Positions 43,866 through 54,771 of a DNA stretch of 64,000 nucleotides are shown here, one piece after another. This DNA is from Selaginella moellendorffii (Eukaryota; Streptophyta; Lycopodiopsida; Selaginellales; Selaginellaceae). The translations under genes and the position numbers were made by a program. The notes beneath the pieces are model-generated. The model ran no database searches and was not told the origin of the DNA. It saw only the letters and a list, made by a program, of their open reading frames with translations. How positions within the stretch are numbered: the first letter of the stretch is position 1; each line of letters begins with the position of its first letter. Where the stretch lies: the NCBI RefSeq assembly GCF_000143415.4, contig NW_003314266.1, positions 1,539,505 through 1,603,504 of the forward strand, written 5' to 3'.

Positions 43866-44710
43866 ATGGCGCCGGACGTCATGGATGATCTCCAGGAGCT
43901 CAAGGCGCTGCTGGATCAAGCCAAGCGGCCGCGAGTGAAATCGCTGCTCTCCGCCGAGATCGAGAGAATGCAAAAGGTTCTTGCTCTCTTTCTTGATCGC
44001 TGTAGCGGATTCTAGACTCCTGGAGGCTAATCCTGCAGGGATTGATCGAGAACGAGGCGAAACCGGCGGCGCCGCTGGAGAAAATTCCAGTTGCTGCTCC
44101 AGAGCCGCGCTACACCACTGTGGATTCGTTTAGCTGGGATCAAGATGATAAGAGCGTGAAGGTAGTTCTCATTTTTTTTCTTTTCTCTTTTAGCGACTCG
44201 CTTGCTTTCTTGTCGTTTGAAGATCTACATTGGAATCGAGGGTGCCTCCGCTGACAAAGTATCTTCGAAGTTCCAGGACGAGTCTTTCGAGATCAAGATC
44301 GAGGATTTGGGAGGGAAGAACTACCGCTGTGGTGTTCCAAGGCTCCAGAAGCCTATAGATCCAGCGGCAAGTAATGTGATTGTCAAGCCCAAGCGCCTTG
44401 TGGTGGTTTTGAAGAAGATGGCCACGGCAAGATGGACCGATCTACACTACAAGGAAGACAAGGTCTGTTCTTCGCGCTTTTCTCTCTTGTCTGAGACGAT
44501 CGATTGTGGATGCACAGTTTAAGCCGGATGAAGGGAAGAATCCGATGGCTGGCATCATGGACCTGATGAAGGTAATTTCCATGGCTGCATGGTTTTGGAT
44601 CGATCGTGACCTTGTTGTTGCAGAATATGTACGACGAGGGCGACGATAACATGAAGAAAACGATTGCTCAGGCATGGACCGACGCAAGAGCCAAGCAGGG
44701 AGGACTGTGA
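43866..44710 (+). CDS. CacyBP/SIP-like protein with CS and SGS domains
   Basis: Five exons or so. The N-terminal helical hairpin (VMDDLQELKALLDQAKRPRV) matches the Siah-interacting N domain. The CS domain follows (YTTVDSFSWDQDDKSVK, IYIGIEGASADKVSSKF, SFEIKIEDLGGKNYRCGVPR) and then an SGS region (RWTDLHYKEDK, KNPMAGIMDLMKNMYDEGDD, MKKTIAQAWTDARAKQ). This is calcyclin-binding protein, an adaptor linking SCF-type ubiquitin ligases and Hsp90-related chaperone work in cytosol and nucleus. ATG 43866 starts MAPDVMDD. It follows the TPR gene closely on the same strand. Confidence 0.92.
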
Positions 44711-44957
44711 ATCCTTTCGTTTTAGTTTGTTCTGCTTAGATTGGATGATTTCCTCGCTGCGAAATTAATCTATCATGTTGTTACTGACGTGGATTGTGCT
44801 TTGCTCAGCGTTCATCCCTCTTGCTAACGTTTCTTTACTGGTGCTTATGATTGAACACTTTATACAGGAGCTCTTGGTTTTAGTTTTGGTTTGTTTAAGA
44901 TTTTGCTCTACAATAGAGGTGTACAAAGTTTGTGCAGCCTTGTGAAGATCATTGGTA

Positions 44958-45021
44958 GGGCTTATTTGGTCAGAGCGTGTGACTGAAAATCAGAAGGTAG
45001 TTCAATCCCACTCTCCGGCAT
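44958..45021 (+). pseudogene. tRNA-Phe pseudogene, chimeric and truncated
   Basis: Reads from the D loop (TTTGGTCAGAGCG) through an anticodon arm with GAA to the 3' acceptor strand CTCCGGCA. The 5' acceptor strand and D stem are deleted, the T arm has lost about six bases and the anticodon stem has a mismatch (ATCAG). Left flank matches that of the tRNA-Phe at 52891; right flank matches that of the one at 52473. Confidence 0.9.
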
Positions 45022-45359
45022 TATAACTTATCTTTTAGTTTCTGGACTTCGAACTTGGGACGTTTATGAAGAGGTATGCTATTATGGCGTGAAATTTGTG
45101 ACACCTGACTGTGCTGCCCAAGGTGATGACATATTTTGTAAAATATTCCTACAGCTCTTGAAATATTCTTTGCCTTCTAGAATGGTATATACTTGGTATC
45201 TATCAATCATATTTATGTGCCCAACATGCACCAGTCCATGAAGTGCTATTGTAGTCTCAGACTCAGTTTTATTTGATGAACTTTTTATAATTCCAGTCAT
45301 GGTTTCGAGGATCTTTAAGATTATAACAGAAAATTTATTTCCTTTAGCTAATATTTGAG

Positions 45360-46950
45360 ACCTACGTGTCCTTAGGTTTGAATAATACTAGGCTAGATGA
45401 CTTTTTAGAAAAGTCAAATTCACAAATTTACATTTAGTATAAAAAAGGTATCAAGTTATGAATAAAAGTGCACTTTTTTTTCAAAACAGTTAAGAGTCTT
45501 TGGTTACTCTCGAGGGGTAGGATGTTAAGAGAGCAAGACTTTCAAAAGAGCTATGGTTCTCAACTTTTATTCACGAGAATATGAACTTATAAGGAAGCAT
45601 GGTGGATTGTAAGTAGCTATTTAAAAGGGTGTGAATTTATAGGGAAACATGGTGGATTGCAAGTAATTAAAGGGAATGATTTGAAAGATAATCTATAAAA
45701 ATTCAAATATAGAAGGAAATAGCCTATAAATAAAAGTGCACTTTTTTTTCCAATCAATTAAAGATCTTAGGATACTTAAGGTTAAGTGTCTTTTGGTTTG
45801 AATAGTATGGGGCTAGAAGAAGTATTCAATAGCAATTGCAAATGCACTAATAAAATTTCTAACTTCCACCTAGCAAGTGAAATAGTCAGTAGTCAAAAAG
45901 TCAAGTAGTCATTGCCAGCAATCAATTGTGGAAAAAGCCCCATGAGATCAAATGCCATCCACTCAAACAAATGGAAAATTGCAATTAAGTGTAACTATAC
46001 TTTCATAGCACAAGGGGGAGTATTACAAACTTGGCACGAACGTACATACCAATAGTATCATGTTGCATCTCCGGCTAATAGAAAGATCTGTGTAGTTTCT
46101 CAGTCATATAATGATGTCGTATATGTCATTCTCAATGTGATATTGAAAATATAAATGTCGAAATGGCAAATCATAAAACTATCACAAAGCTTTTAGATCC
46201 ATAGCTCAACCTTGTGAGCCTCACAAATCTCATCAAGAGAAGGTAAAAAATCATGCTCTATACCTTGTGGATATTAAACATCAAATACAATAACTGTTGA
46301 TGGCATAGAATCCTCATCCAAAAAATCCACAAGCCTCATAGCATGATTGTGCCGCAATTAATTCATACCAAAGATTCAGTCAAAAGTTTGACTCAACACC
46401 ACCCGCAATAACTATAGCGTAAGCTCCTGAATTTAGACTTCCCAAGAAGTCACCCAACCCAGTACTATTTAAACCCAAGGACACTTAACCCCAAATATCC
46501 CAAGACCCTTAACCGATTGAAAAAGGGGGTGTACTCTTGTTCATGGGCCTTTTCCCGTTATATTTGAACCCTTATATATTATTTGTCAAGTTGTTCCCTT
46601 TGGTTGTTTACAATCCACCATGTTTCCTTGCAAATTTATGCATTCGTGAATGGAAGCTGAGAGCCCCGCTCTCTTGACACCCTACCCTTTATGTTGAGCC
46701 CAGTGGGAGTAAACTAGATCAGCCAGATGTCAATCAACATATGGTGCGATTCCCCTAAGCCAACCAACAGAGTCAAACCTGAGACCTCTATAATACCAAA
46801 TGTAAGCTCCTGAATTTGGACTTCCCAGGAGGTCATTCAACCCAATGCTATTCAAATCCAAGAACACTTAATCGATTGGAAAAAGGGGTGCACTCTTGTT
46901 CATAAGCCCTTTCCCTTTATATTTGAACCCTTATGGATTGTTTCTCAAGT
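45360..46950. repeat. Four related repeat segments in two orientations around a retroelement relic
   Basis: Segments near 46428-46640 and 46797-46950 are direct copies ('gtaagctcctgaattt.gacttccca', 'gattg.aaaaaggggtg.actcttgttcat', 'tatttgaaccctta'). Segments near 45360-45640 and 45720-45830 are related to them on the opposite strand ('gtgcacttttttttc', 'taagtgtc.tttggtttgaatagta'). The arrangement suggests nested or inverted copies of one element. Boundaries are approximate. Confidence 0.5.
45840..46110 (-). mobile_element. Ty3/gypsy integrase relic
   Basis: The minus strand reads, with shifts and stops, HYMTEKLHRSFY*PEMQHD, MYVRAKFVILP, and then FDLMGLFPQLIAGNDYLTF, DYFTC and WVEVRNFIS. 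This is the order of a plant gypsy integrase: zinc-binding region (FYWPxM..DV..YVR.C..C) followed by the catalytic start (D.MGPFP...G..YLL...DYFTKWVE). No LTRs assigned. Dead. Confidence 0.55.
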
Positions 46951-48254
46951 ATAAAGAATGAAAATTGGCTCTACTGCATAGTGCAAATATAAATGTAACA
47001 TGTAACAATAGACTAAGTAATAGAGGATAAACTCAAGTCTATATCCACCAACATAGAATGAATAATAGAAGATCTCTTATTATTAAAATGAGATTGGAAA
47101 GTAAACACTATATGAACTAGTGCTAAATGAACTTCTTGATAATACTCTCGAAAGAAAGATGGAAGGGTCACTGACTTATTTGTGCAAAGACCCTTTGTTA
47201 CTTGTGTGACTCTTCATTTCTTAGAAACATCTTGGTGTTTAGACCTTTCACTTCAATAACACCAATAGGACATTATTGATACTAAAGTCTTTACCTAGGA
47301 AATGGAGGTTATTAATCTAGAAAATGACGATAATGCTAATAAATGTGACTAACTTCCTTATACGCATAACAACAAACATCACAACCATAACCACATTTTT
47401 GCCTTTGTTCTTGAATTTGGGTAACAATAGCATTAACCTCCATTGGAATAGAACTATCTCCCATAAGAAGTGGAGCTAAAGGACATGCAACTAAAAGTGG
47501 GGAAAATGATGTCTCATAATGTTGTGCTAAGAAAAGAGTATCATTAAAGGTGTGGGAGCAAGTGCATACATAAATCTTATAAAATATTGACGAAGTGTTA
47601 GCCACAACATTTCTAACCTAATTCACTTTGACTTTGGCTTCACACAAAGTAAAAGGTTTCGGAAACAAACACAAAATTGCATTATCCAAATGTGCATTTG
47701 AAGACATCCAAAAGAATGCTCCAATCCTCAAGAGTGGCTACACTCAAATTATTGTACCATTGCAATGCCATCCCTTGAAAACACATGGGAAACTCATGCA
47801 AATGTTGAATATCATTCTAAAAATGATATGTGGTAATCATCGTAAATTGATCAAACTAATAGTATATATCATCCCTAAAACTTCCACAAAAGAAATCTAA
47901 TTAGACACGAGAACTAACACTAAGAGCAAGATGAATTGTATTATATGCTGTGAATGCCACTATCAACTAAGTTTGATTGTTCAACTATAATCCCATAACA
48001 TTGATAATTGCATGACTACTACTCCAAGTTTAAGCAAGAGGAGGCTATTGTTGCTAAGAAGATGAACAAAAAGGAAAAAGTAAAAGAGAAGAAATTAAAA
48101 AAGCTAAAAGGAAAAAGAGATCTAAACAATACAAAAGTTAAATCTAAATTAAATTCCCAAATCCAGACATTGCTCAAGGACAATCAAAGTTGCCTCCACT
48201 AATGTGAGTGCATGGAATATGGAAATAGAATACAAAAATGTGCATTTTAATTAG

Positions 48255-48258
<4 letters not shown>
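46951..48258. other. AT-rich spacer, no gene
   Basis: Short frames only; a Lys-rich 64-codon frame at 48008 is low-complexity and unsupported. Possibly more retroelement debris. Confidence 0.45.

Positions 48259-48308
<50 letters not shown>
48259..48308. repeat. (TA)25 microsatellite
   Basis: An uninterrupted TA dinucleotide run of about 50 bases. Likely polymorphic; self-complementary. Confidence 0.97.
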
Positions 48309-48310
<2 letters not shown>

Positions 48311-48499
48311 CATGTGGTCTAAATTAAAATCAATCTGACAGCTATCAAAATCTCACTACATTACTTAGCCCTCAAAAATTTATTTACTACAGTTTAATGG
48401 AAAATTTCTTTTACTCTTTTATTTTCTTTACTTAGGGAAAAACTTGAGATTGTTATAAATGGATATGAACTAGGGTATAGTCTTGTCCTGGAACCTCCT

Positions 48500-48560
48500 C
48501 AAGAGACTTTACATTGTAGTCTACCACACTGCCAAATTTGAAGAGGGACTGCAGAGGTTG
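48500..48560 (-). pseudogene. Short GDSL-esterase fragment
   Basis: 'acattgtagtctacc' and 'aaatttgaagagggactg' match the GDSL esterase gene (56195 and 56256), but lie much closer together, so the sequence between has been deleted. The coding sense would be minus. It is a dispersed relic of that gene or a paralogue. Confidence 0.55.
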
Positions 48561-48714
48561 TCGAGGCGATCAGGATGTGGAGCTCCAGTGGTGGCGGCCC
48601 CAAACTCGCCACTTCGAGCGAGGGGTTTCGGTTCGTGGAGCTGATCGACAACAACCTCGAGACCCCCCAAATACGTTTTTCAATTCAGGGTTAGGGCTCT
48701 TGAGCTAGGGTTTG

Positions 48715-49203
48715 ATGGCGTGGGCGAGGGCGATTGGCGGCTTATGCAGGCGCGCGGGCAGCGGTCGCTTAGATTCTCTTTCCAACCGAGGATTCCAGCG
48801 GATTTCTAGCTCGTTTGGCCAAAGGGGCTACTGCGCGCCGGTGGAAGCGCCACTGTCAGATAATTCGGCGGCACCGGCGCTGGCCTACGAGCTCAAGTCC
48901 TCGCTCAAGTCTTCGCCGCGGCATGATTTGGCGATGATCTACACTTGCACGAAGTGTAACACGCGATCGGCCAAGACGTTTAGCAGGGAAACGTACGACA
49001 GGGGGGTGGTGATTGTCCGGTGTGGGGGATGTAGCAATCTCCACCTCATCGCGGACAGACTTGGGATGTTTGGGGACAAGGGGAGCGTTGAGGATTTTCT
49101 AGCGGAGAGAGGTGAGAAGGTGAAGAGGGAGTCTGAGGATACGTATGAGTTTGCGCTCGAGGATTTAGTTGGAGCGAAATCCAGTGAAAATTCTCGGGAC
49201 TAG
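48715..49203 (+). CDS. Mitochondrial DNL-type zinc-finger protein (Zim17/HEP1-like)
   Basis: Intronless 162-residue protein. An Arg/Ser-rich presequence (about 1-45) precedes the zinc finger: YTCTKCNTRSAKTFSRETY, then GVVIVRCGGCSNLHLIADRL. CxxC...CxxC followed by the NLHLIAD stretch (DNL-type motif) is the signature of Zim17/HEP1, a chaperone that keeps mitochondrial (or plastid) Hsp70 soluble. The presequence suggests an organelle; mitochondrion or plastid cannot be told apart by eye. ATG 48715 starts the presequence. Confidence 0.9.
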   Translation: MAWARAIGGLCRRAGSGRLDSLSNRGFQRISSSFGQRGYCAPVEAPLSDNSAAPALAYELKSSLKSSPRHDLAMIYTCTKCNTRSAKTFSRETYDRGVVIVRCGGCSNLHLIADRLGMFGDKGSVEDFLAERGEKVKRESEDTYEFALEDLVGAKSSENSRD

Positions 49204-49730
49204 TTTCTAGTCGAAGGTTTCTTCCTGGGTGGTTTTTCTTGCTTAGAATCACGTCTACAGTTCAGTTGCCCACTCTCGCATCCCGGTAGCATAGCGTTTG
49301 ACGGCACTATCCTGCATGTTACCACAAGCTCACAATTTTGAAGCAGTGTGGTTTGCATTCTTGAGCGCCTGTCCAGAAACTTTGGTTTGTCTTTCAGATT
49401 CTTCTTGGCGCAGCGAGCAAAGGCTGCAACCAGCTTCCAAGAGTCCGGCCTCACCTCGCCCATCCTATCAAACAGCTCCAAAGCCAGACGATCCTCCGAT
49501 TTCGACGTCCTTCTTCTCCTCCCATCTAGTTCGTGAGCTAGCACTTTGCATGCATGTCCTGGTACTCGCTGGAGAGGAAGTCCTGGAGGAGGGACAACAC
49601 TTACAAGCTTGCCGAGTCCTTTTCTGTTGCAGGAATACTTTTGACAGCTCCTGGTTTCAACAAACCGTTGTCTTTTTGTTTTCTTTCTATACAAGCCGAG
49701 TTGAAGTGACCAAAAAAGTACCGAGAGCCT
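49204..49730 (-). pseudogene. Possible PPR gene fragment beside the assembly gap
   Basis: On the minus strand about 49380-49500 reads LALELFDRMGEVRPDSWKLV then AAFARCAKK, which resembles one PPR unit. Preceding and following sequence shows no further repeats in frame. It may be a relic, or the end of a gene interrupted by the 100-N gap. Single-repeat evidence only. Confidence 0.3.
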
Positions 49731-49830
49731 NNNNNNNNNNNNNNNNNNNNNNNNNNNNNNNNNNNNNNNNNNNNNNNNNNNNNNNNNNNNNNNNNNNNNN
49801 NNNNNNNNNNNNNNNNNNNNNNNNNNNNNN
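49731..49830. other. Assembly gap (100 N)
   Basis: Exactly 100 Ns, the conventional length for a gap of unknown size. Open frames crossing it are artefacts. Confidence 1.
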
Positions 49831-51586
49831 TCTTGTTTTTTGTGAACACATCTTAATATTATCTGATTCAAAAAAAAAAACATTCTTTCCATTTCAAAAA
49901 ACTAAAAGATCACTAATATACGAGATTGATTTAGGATAAATAGTTACATGAAGGTAGCAAAATAAATATAGTTTACTATATAAAACTTCAATTTTTTTTA
50001 ATTATCTTATCACATTCAAAATAATATAAGAGATTTATATGTATCTCATTAAACTTACCATTTATAATACTTTCCAAACCATTTATCCATATATAGTTTT
50101 TCGTTAAAGTCATTCTTTTTAATTTTAATAATTAAATTTTAAAATTCCTTGTGATATAGATATTTTAGTACTATCACTATAACTTGTTAGGTATCGAATT
50201 CTAGCTTATTTATTAGTTAATAACAAATTGTAATTATTTATGTAATATCACGAGTATTTAAAATTCTAAGTTTTTCAAACTTTAGATGATAAGTTGTTGC
50301 AGATAAATCTTGAAAATAATGAAAATTGTACAAAATTTTTTTTATACTTTTTATTGACCATTTGTAAAAGGATATGTATATGTATATATATGCACTTTTA
50401 AATTATTAACGTATTTATTCAAAATGATTATAAATTTTTTAATTAAAAAAATTTTAAATGATATGTTATAAAGAAAAAATATAAATAACTACTTTATTCT
50501 AATTTCAATATTTTTCTTATTGTACTTTATATATTTTTAAAACATTTTCACCTACTTATACTACTTTCTTAATATTATAATACATTAATTTCTGAAAGGA
50601 AAATTGTATTCTCTACTACTTTAAAAGCTAAGAAATATAAAAATATGCTTAGTTTATAGTGGTTTGACAAAAAACTTTATACTAATTGTGAATTTTAGTT
50701 TTGCATGTGCATTTAGCACTACTTGTTTGTACTAGTGATAATACCCAAAATGCATTTTTTACCATCTAATAGTTGATATTCATTTACTACTGTTGTGTAT
50801 AATATTCATAAACTTATAAATTATTATTTTAAGTGAAATATTTTGCAATGAGCTATTTAGCAAATCAAACTAGTCACTTCATCCATAAGAAGCAACCTTC
50901 CATTATTGTAAAAAATAACACGTGCTTATATTTGATTTTTTCACTAATATTTTATATTATTAATACTAGGTTATAACTGAAAACTGAAGAATCATTACTT
51001 TTTCTTATACTTTATGTATTTCAAATGCTAATACATGCAAAAAGATTTATGCTATCAATATCCTTTATATATCTACTGATTGATGGATGTTTGCTATCTA
51101 TCTAGACACCCTTAAATCCGATATAAAAAGAGAATAGATGGTTTTCTTGCTCGCACGATACAATCACTCCTGTTTGGAAGCATCATCTAGAGCTGTTACC
51201 ACAAGAATGCTGAAACTGAAGTTCTAAAAGCAACTAGACATTTATCTGAAAAGGATTTCTAAATCTTACTCAAGCAATCTGTTAAAAGTGTCTTATGGCA
51301 ATCCTGGTTTGGAATCCTGTCACCTGCACCTCTGTGACAGCAAGGATCCGTACTGTGATCAGTACAGAATATATTAGAATCTAGTATGGTGAGCAAGGAG
51401 CTTAAGTGGGAGCAAGGTGTCAGGAGCAAGGAGCTCGAACTGGGCTAAGCGCCTTGTTCAAGTGTAGATCATCGCCAAGTCGTCTTGAAGCTCATCCGCT
51501 GGAACCTCCGGCTGGAAAGACTAGAATCTAAACTCCCGCTACTCGCGCGCCTGCAACGCAGCTTGTGCAAATTCAAATTTGAAATT
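49831..51586. other. AT-rich spacer, no gene
   Basis: Dense A/T sequence up to about 51100, then more balanced composition. No family signatures or repeats recognised. Confidence 0.5.
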
Positions 51587-52279
51587 TCAAACGTATTCGT
51601 GGCCGGGCTCTGCGAGTGGCGAGTTCTCGGCCTGCATGCCCGTCTCGTTCCAGTAATCCACGAGAATGAAATCCTCCACGAACGGCCCCTCCTTGAGCTT
51701 CGCCAGCACCACTTCCGGGCTGTTGTCAATCAGCTCCACCTCGTCGATCCAGCGGAAGAAGGCCAGGTAGCCGAAATCAAACCCCCTCGCTCGAACCGGC
51801 GAGAAATTGGGGCCGCCACCATCGAAGCTCGACGTCCTGCTCGCCTCGGCGATCTCCGAGACGAGCTGCTCCCTGCCATCGCCGCACACCCCGTCCTTGA
51901 GCCGGCACAGCACGATCCTCTTTGCCTCGAAGAACTGGTCGACGTGCTTCTCGACGCTCGACTCCCAGTCCAGCGCCAAGGCGGACTCGCAGATGGGATT
52001 CACGAACTTGTCCATGCAGTAAATCTGCGCTGGGTGGAGCGAAAACGCGGCCAGCGCCGCCTTGTTCTGGTGCCGCGAGTGGAGGACGTGCGTGTAGCCA
52101 CCGCTGAGAATTTCGTGCGCCGGCCATATAGACAGCACCGGTCCGGCCTTGAGGTGGAGGACGCCGTTGATGGCCCGCAGCTTGTTAAGTTGTTTCACCA
52201 TCTCGGCTCGCTTCTCGGCCGAAGCCCAGTGCCGGACCTTGAAAAGAAGGACGTGCTCCACCAGGTGAACGATCGGCAT
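51587..52279 (-). CDS. Double stress-response A/B-barrel (Dabb) domain protein
   Basis: Intronless, 230 residues. Repeat 1: VEHVLLFKVRHWASAEKRAE.. with LHLKAGPV and HVLHSRHQNKAALAAFSLHP. Repeat 2: KHVDQFFEAKRIVLCRLKDG, then FSPVRARGFDFGYLAFFRWI. Each has the Dabb pattern (VxHVVLFK ... G.NFSP.RA.G..YG). Two-domain plant Dabb proteins are small dimeric-barrel-like proteins linked to stress; catalytic activity is rarely shown. No transit peptide is obvious. ATG 52279 starts MPIVHLVEHV directly. It borders the end of the inverted duplication block. Confidence 0.88.
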   Translation of the reverse strand: MPIVHLVEHVLLFKVRHWASAEKRAEMVKQLNKLRAINGVLHLKAGPVLSIWPAHEILSGGYTHVLHSRHQNKAALAAFSLHPAQIYCMDKFVNPICESALALDWESSVEKHVDQFFEAKRIVLCRLKDGVCGDGREQLVSEIAEASRTSSFDGGGPNFSPVRARGFDFGYLAFFRWIDEVELIDNSPEVVLAKLKEGPFVEDFILVDYWNETGMQAENSPLAEPGHEYV

Positions 52280-52472
52280 CCTGGAGCTTCACTGGAAATC
52301 TCTGGAAGAAAACCAAGAGCACAAGCGTGAGAATCGTTGTCGCGCTGTTGCTTGGCCATCTTGATCACAGCGCTACTTTCACTGAAGGGAGATTTGCTTT
52401 TCTCACTCACTTATCGAAACGACAGCATACCTCTTCGTAAACGTCTCCAGAAACTAAAAGATAAGTTTAGAA

Positions 52473-52546
52473 TGCCGGAGAGTGGGATTGAACCACCGAC
52501 CTTGTGATTTTCAGTCACACGCTCTGACCAAATGAGCTACTCCGGC
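52473..52546 (-). tRNA. tRNA-Phe (GAA), copy 1
   Basis: Folds as a full cloverleaf on the minus strand: acceptor GCCGGAG/CTCCGGC, D stem GCTC/GAGC, anticodon stem TGTGA/TCACA with loop CTGAAAA (anticodon GAA), T stem GGTGG/CCACT with one G-T pair, loop TTCAATC, discriminator A. No intron. The acceptor stem differs from the common plant cytosolic tRNA-Phe. Confidence 0.9.
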
Positions 52547-52890
52547 ATCGTGCTGCCCTCATGAAGATATTCACAAGCCTGAGCATGCTTTATGCATTGC
52601 TAAAATTAATGAAAAACAGCAAAAAGGTAATAAAATGGTCGGGAAACTCTAAAAAAAACGTTTTTTGTTTCACTTCCAGACGTCCTTATGGTCGAATTTA
52701 TATCCGGGTCATGATTGGCGGGGCAACAACAATATAATGTAGCAAAAAACTTCCAAGCGCATGATCCTTCCAAGATCAACCTAGGTCTGTTTCTTCTTGA
52801 AAAAATCTAGACTAGAGCTTGCAGCAAGAATACAATGCAACATTATGCCAAAAACAAAACCATAGACTAGATGACTACCATACAGCTTTA

Positions 52891-52964
52891 TGCCAGAGAG
52901 TGGGATTGAACCACCGACCTTGTGATTTTCAGTCACACGCTCTAACCAAATGAGCTACTCTGGC
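52891..52964 (-). tRNA. tRNA-Phe (GAA), copy 2
   Basis: Same fold and anticodon as the gene at 52473. The acceptor stem is GCCAGAG/CTCTGGC, so one G-C pair has become A-T on both sides. The D loop has GGTTAG for GGTCAG. All stems pair, so it should be functional. Confidence 0.9.
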
Positions 52965-53220
52965 ACCTTGTTGCCCTACCAATGAACTTCGCGAGCCTGA
53001 GCAAACTTTGTACACCTGCATTGTGAAGTAAAATCAGACAAACCAAAACTAAAACCAAGAGCTCCTGTATAAAGTGTTCGATCATAAGCACCGGATGAAT
53101 AGTAAAGAAGCACTTACTCTGTTAGCAGAGGGATAAACGCTGAGCACAATCCACGATCAGTAACAACATGATAGACTAATTTCGCAGCGAGGAAATCATC
53201 CAATCTTAAAACGAAAGGAT

Positions 53221-53680
53221 TCACAGTCCTCCCTGCTTGGCTCTTGCGTCGGTCCACGCCTGAGCAATCGTTTTCTTCATGTTATCGTCGCCCTCGTCGT
53301 ACATATTCTGCAACAACAAGGTCGCGATCGATCCAAAACCATGCAGCCATGGAAGTTACCTTCATCAGGTCCATGATGCCAGCCATCGGATTCTTCCCTT
53401 CGTCCGGCTTAAACTGTGCATCCACAATCGATCGTCTCAGACAAGAGAGAAAAGCTTCAAACGAGATCTTCAAACGAGAAGAAAGCAAGTGAGTCGCTAA
53501 GCGAGATCGAGAGCTCACCTGCGAGGAGAGGGAGGATTCGTCGCCGGCGAGGCCGATGCTTGCGATCTCGGTGGAGAGCAACGATTTCACTCGCGGCCAC
53601 TTAGCTTGATCCAGCAGCGCCTTGAGCTCCTGGAGATCATCCATGACGTCTGGCGCCATCAATCCGCTCCACAGCGAGAG
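53221..53680 (-). pseudogene. Broken CacyBP/SIP-like gene in the inverted copy
   Basis: Keeps the start (MAPDVMDDLQELKALLDQAK), then replaces the CS domain with unrelated or scrambled sequence. It retains the SGS part (FKPDEGKNPMAGIMDLMK .. ending QGGL at the stop). The exons encoding the whole CS domain are missing, so no adaptor can be made. It is the counterpart of 43866-44710. Confidence 0.92.
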
Positions 53681-54640
53681 CCTTTGTCAGCTTCACCTGG
53701 AAGAAATCCACCACTGGAGCTTAGAACAAGGAAAGAAAAATCTCACAAAGCTAGACAGGGACGAAGAAAGCTTGTTCTAGTACCTGAGACGTAAGAATCT
53801 GGCCGAGAAGCATCTTAAAGTTGCGAGCTGCAAAGCTTTGCTGCTGATCAATCGCGGCGGCATGGATCATCTCTAGAACCTGGGAGTCGTCTTCTCCAGC
53901 TTTCTCCATAGCTAAAGCCAGTCCCTGGAGCAAGAAAACCACAATGATGCTGCTAAGAACTCGAAAGAAAACGATCGATTACTCACTGACTTGCAAAGCC
54001 TTCGCGGAGAAAGGTTGGATCGCCACACGCTCCCGGAACTCCTCCCTGGAATGCCTCACATCCCCAACAAACCCGTAAGCTCTGGCTCTCATGAATCTAT
54101 ACTCGAGATGCTCCGGCTCCAACTCGATCCTCCTTCCCAGAACCTCAATCGCCTCCCTCACCTCGCCATTCTCCATCCTGAGCGAGAGCAAATCCTTGTA
54201 AGCCACCGGGTTGCCCGGCTCCTCCTCGATCGTCTTTAGCACCGCCTTGAGCGTCCTCTCATTGGCCTTTGCGCGAAGAACCCTGGACGGAACCTTAGAG
54301 CTCTTCCCTGGCTTCTCGGCTACCGCCCTCTTCTTCTTGGCGAGATCAGGAATCGCGGAAGCCGGCAACCCAGCCACATCGTCGACAGGCGGGACGGCCT
54401 CGGCTCGGGCGGAATCGCTGACGCTGAATCCCGAGACCAGGCAAAACGCCGCAGTGCCGAGCAAAATCCCTGCATCCCTGCTCAATCGATCCCACACCCC
54501 GGTCGCCAGCTTCGCGCTGCCGCTGCCGTGATTCCTACAGCAAACCGCTGCCCTGGAAGCGCGAAATCCTGGCAGCTGGTGGCGGCCGAGCGCTGGGAAG
54601 CACCGCATTCGCGGAGGAAGAAAGCATCACTCTAGGTTTA
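53681..54640 (-). pseudogene. Broken SLOW GREEN 1-like gene in the inverted copy
   Basis: Most of exon 1 and exon 2 align with 42427-43794. An 8-base deletion after SARP shifts the frame of the transit peptide to an early stop; a later in-frame ATG could start MRCFPALGRHQLPGF. At the start of exon 3 (KLTKALA) a deletion joins it directly to the CacyBP leader, removing the last TPR units. Exon-level losses show decay. Confidence 0.9.
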
Positions 54641-54771
54641 GGGTTTAAGGCTCGTTTGATCTCTCTTCTTAACGCGCCAAGGAGAGATTGTAGAGAAAAT
54701 ACAAATAGATTGGATGTGCTCTTCGCAGGAAAACTTCGTTTACTTACAAAGAGGGCGAGCATCGAGAGCTT

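Noticed and set aside
48008..48202. Lys-rich 64-codon frame
   Set aside because: Low-complexity A-rich sequence; no start context or homology.
49200..49939. Long frames crossing the N stretch on both strands
   Set aside because: They exist only because Ns carry no stops.
51485..52330. 281-codon open frame on the plus strand
   Set aside because: Antisense to the Dabb-domain gene; the minus frame has clear domain signatures, and the long shadow comes from GC-rich codon use.
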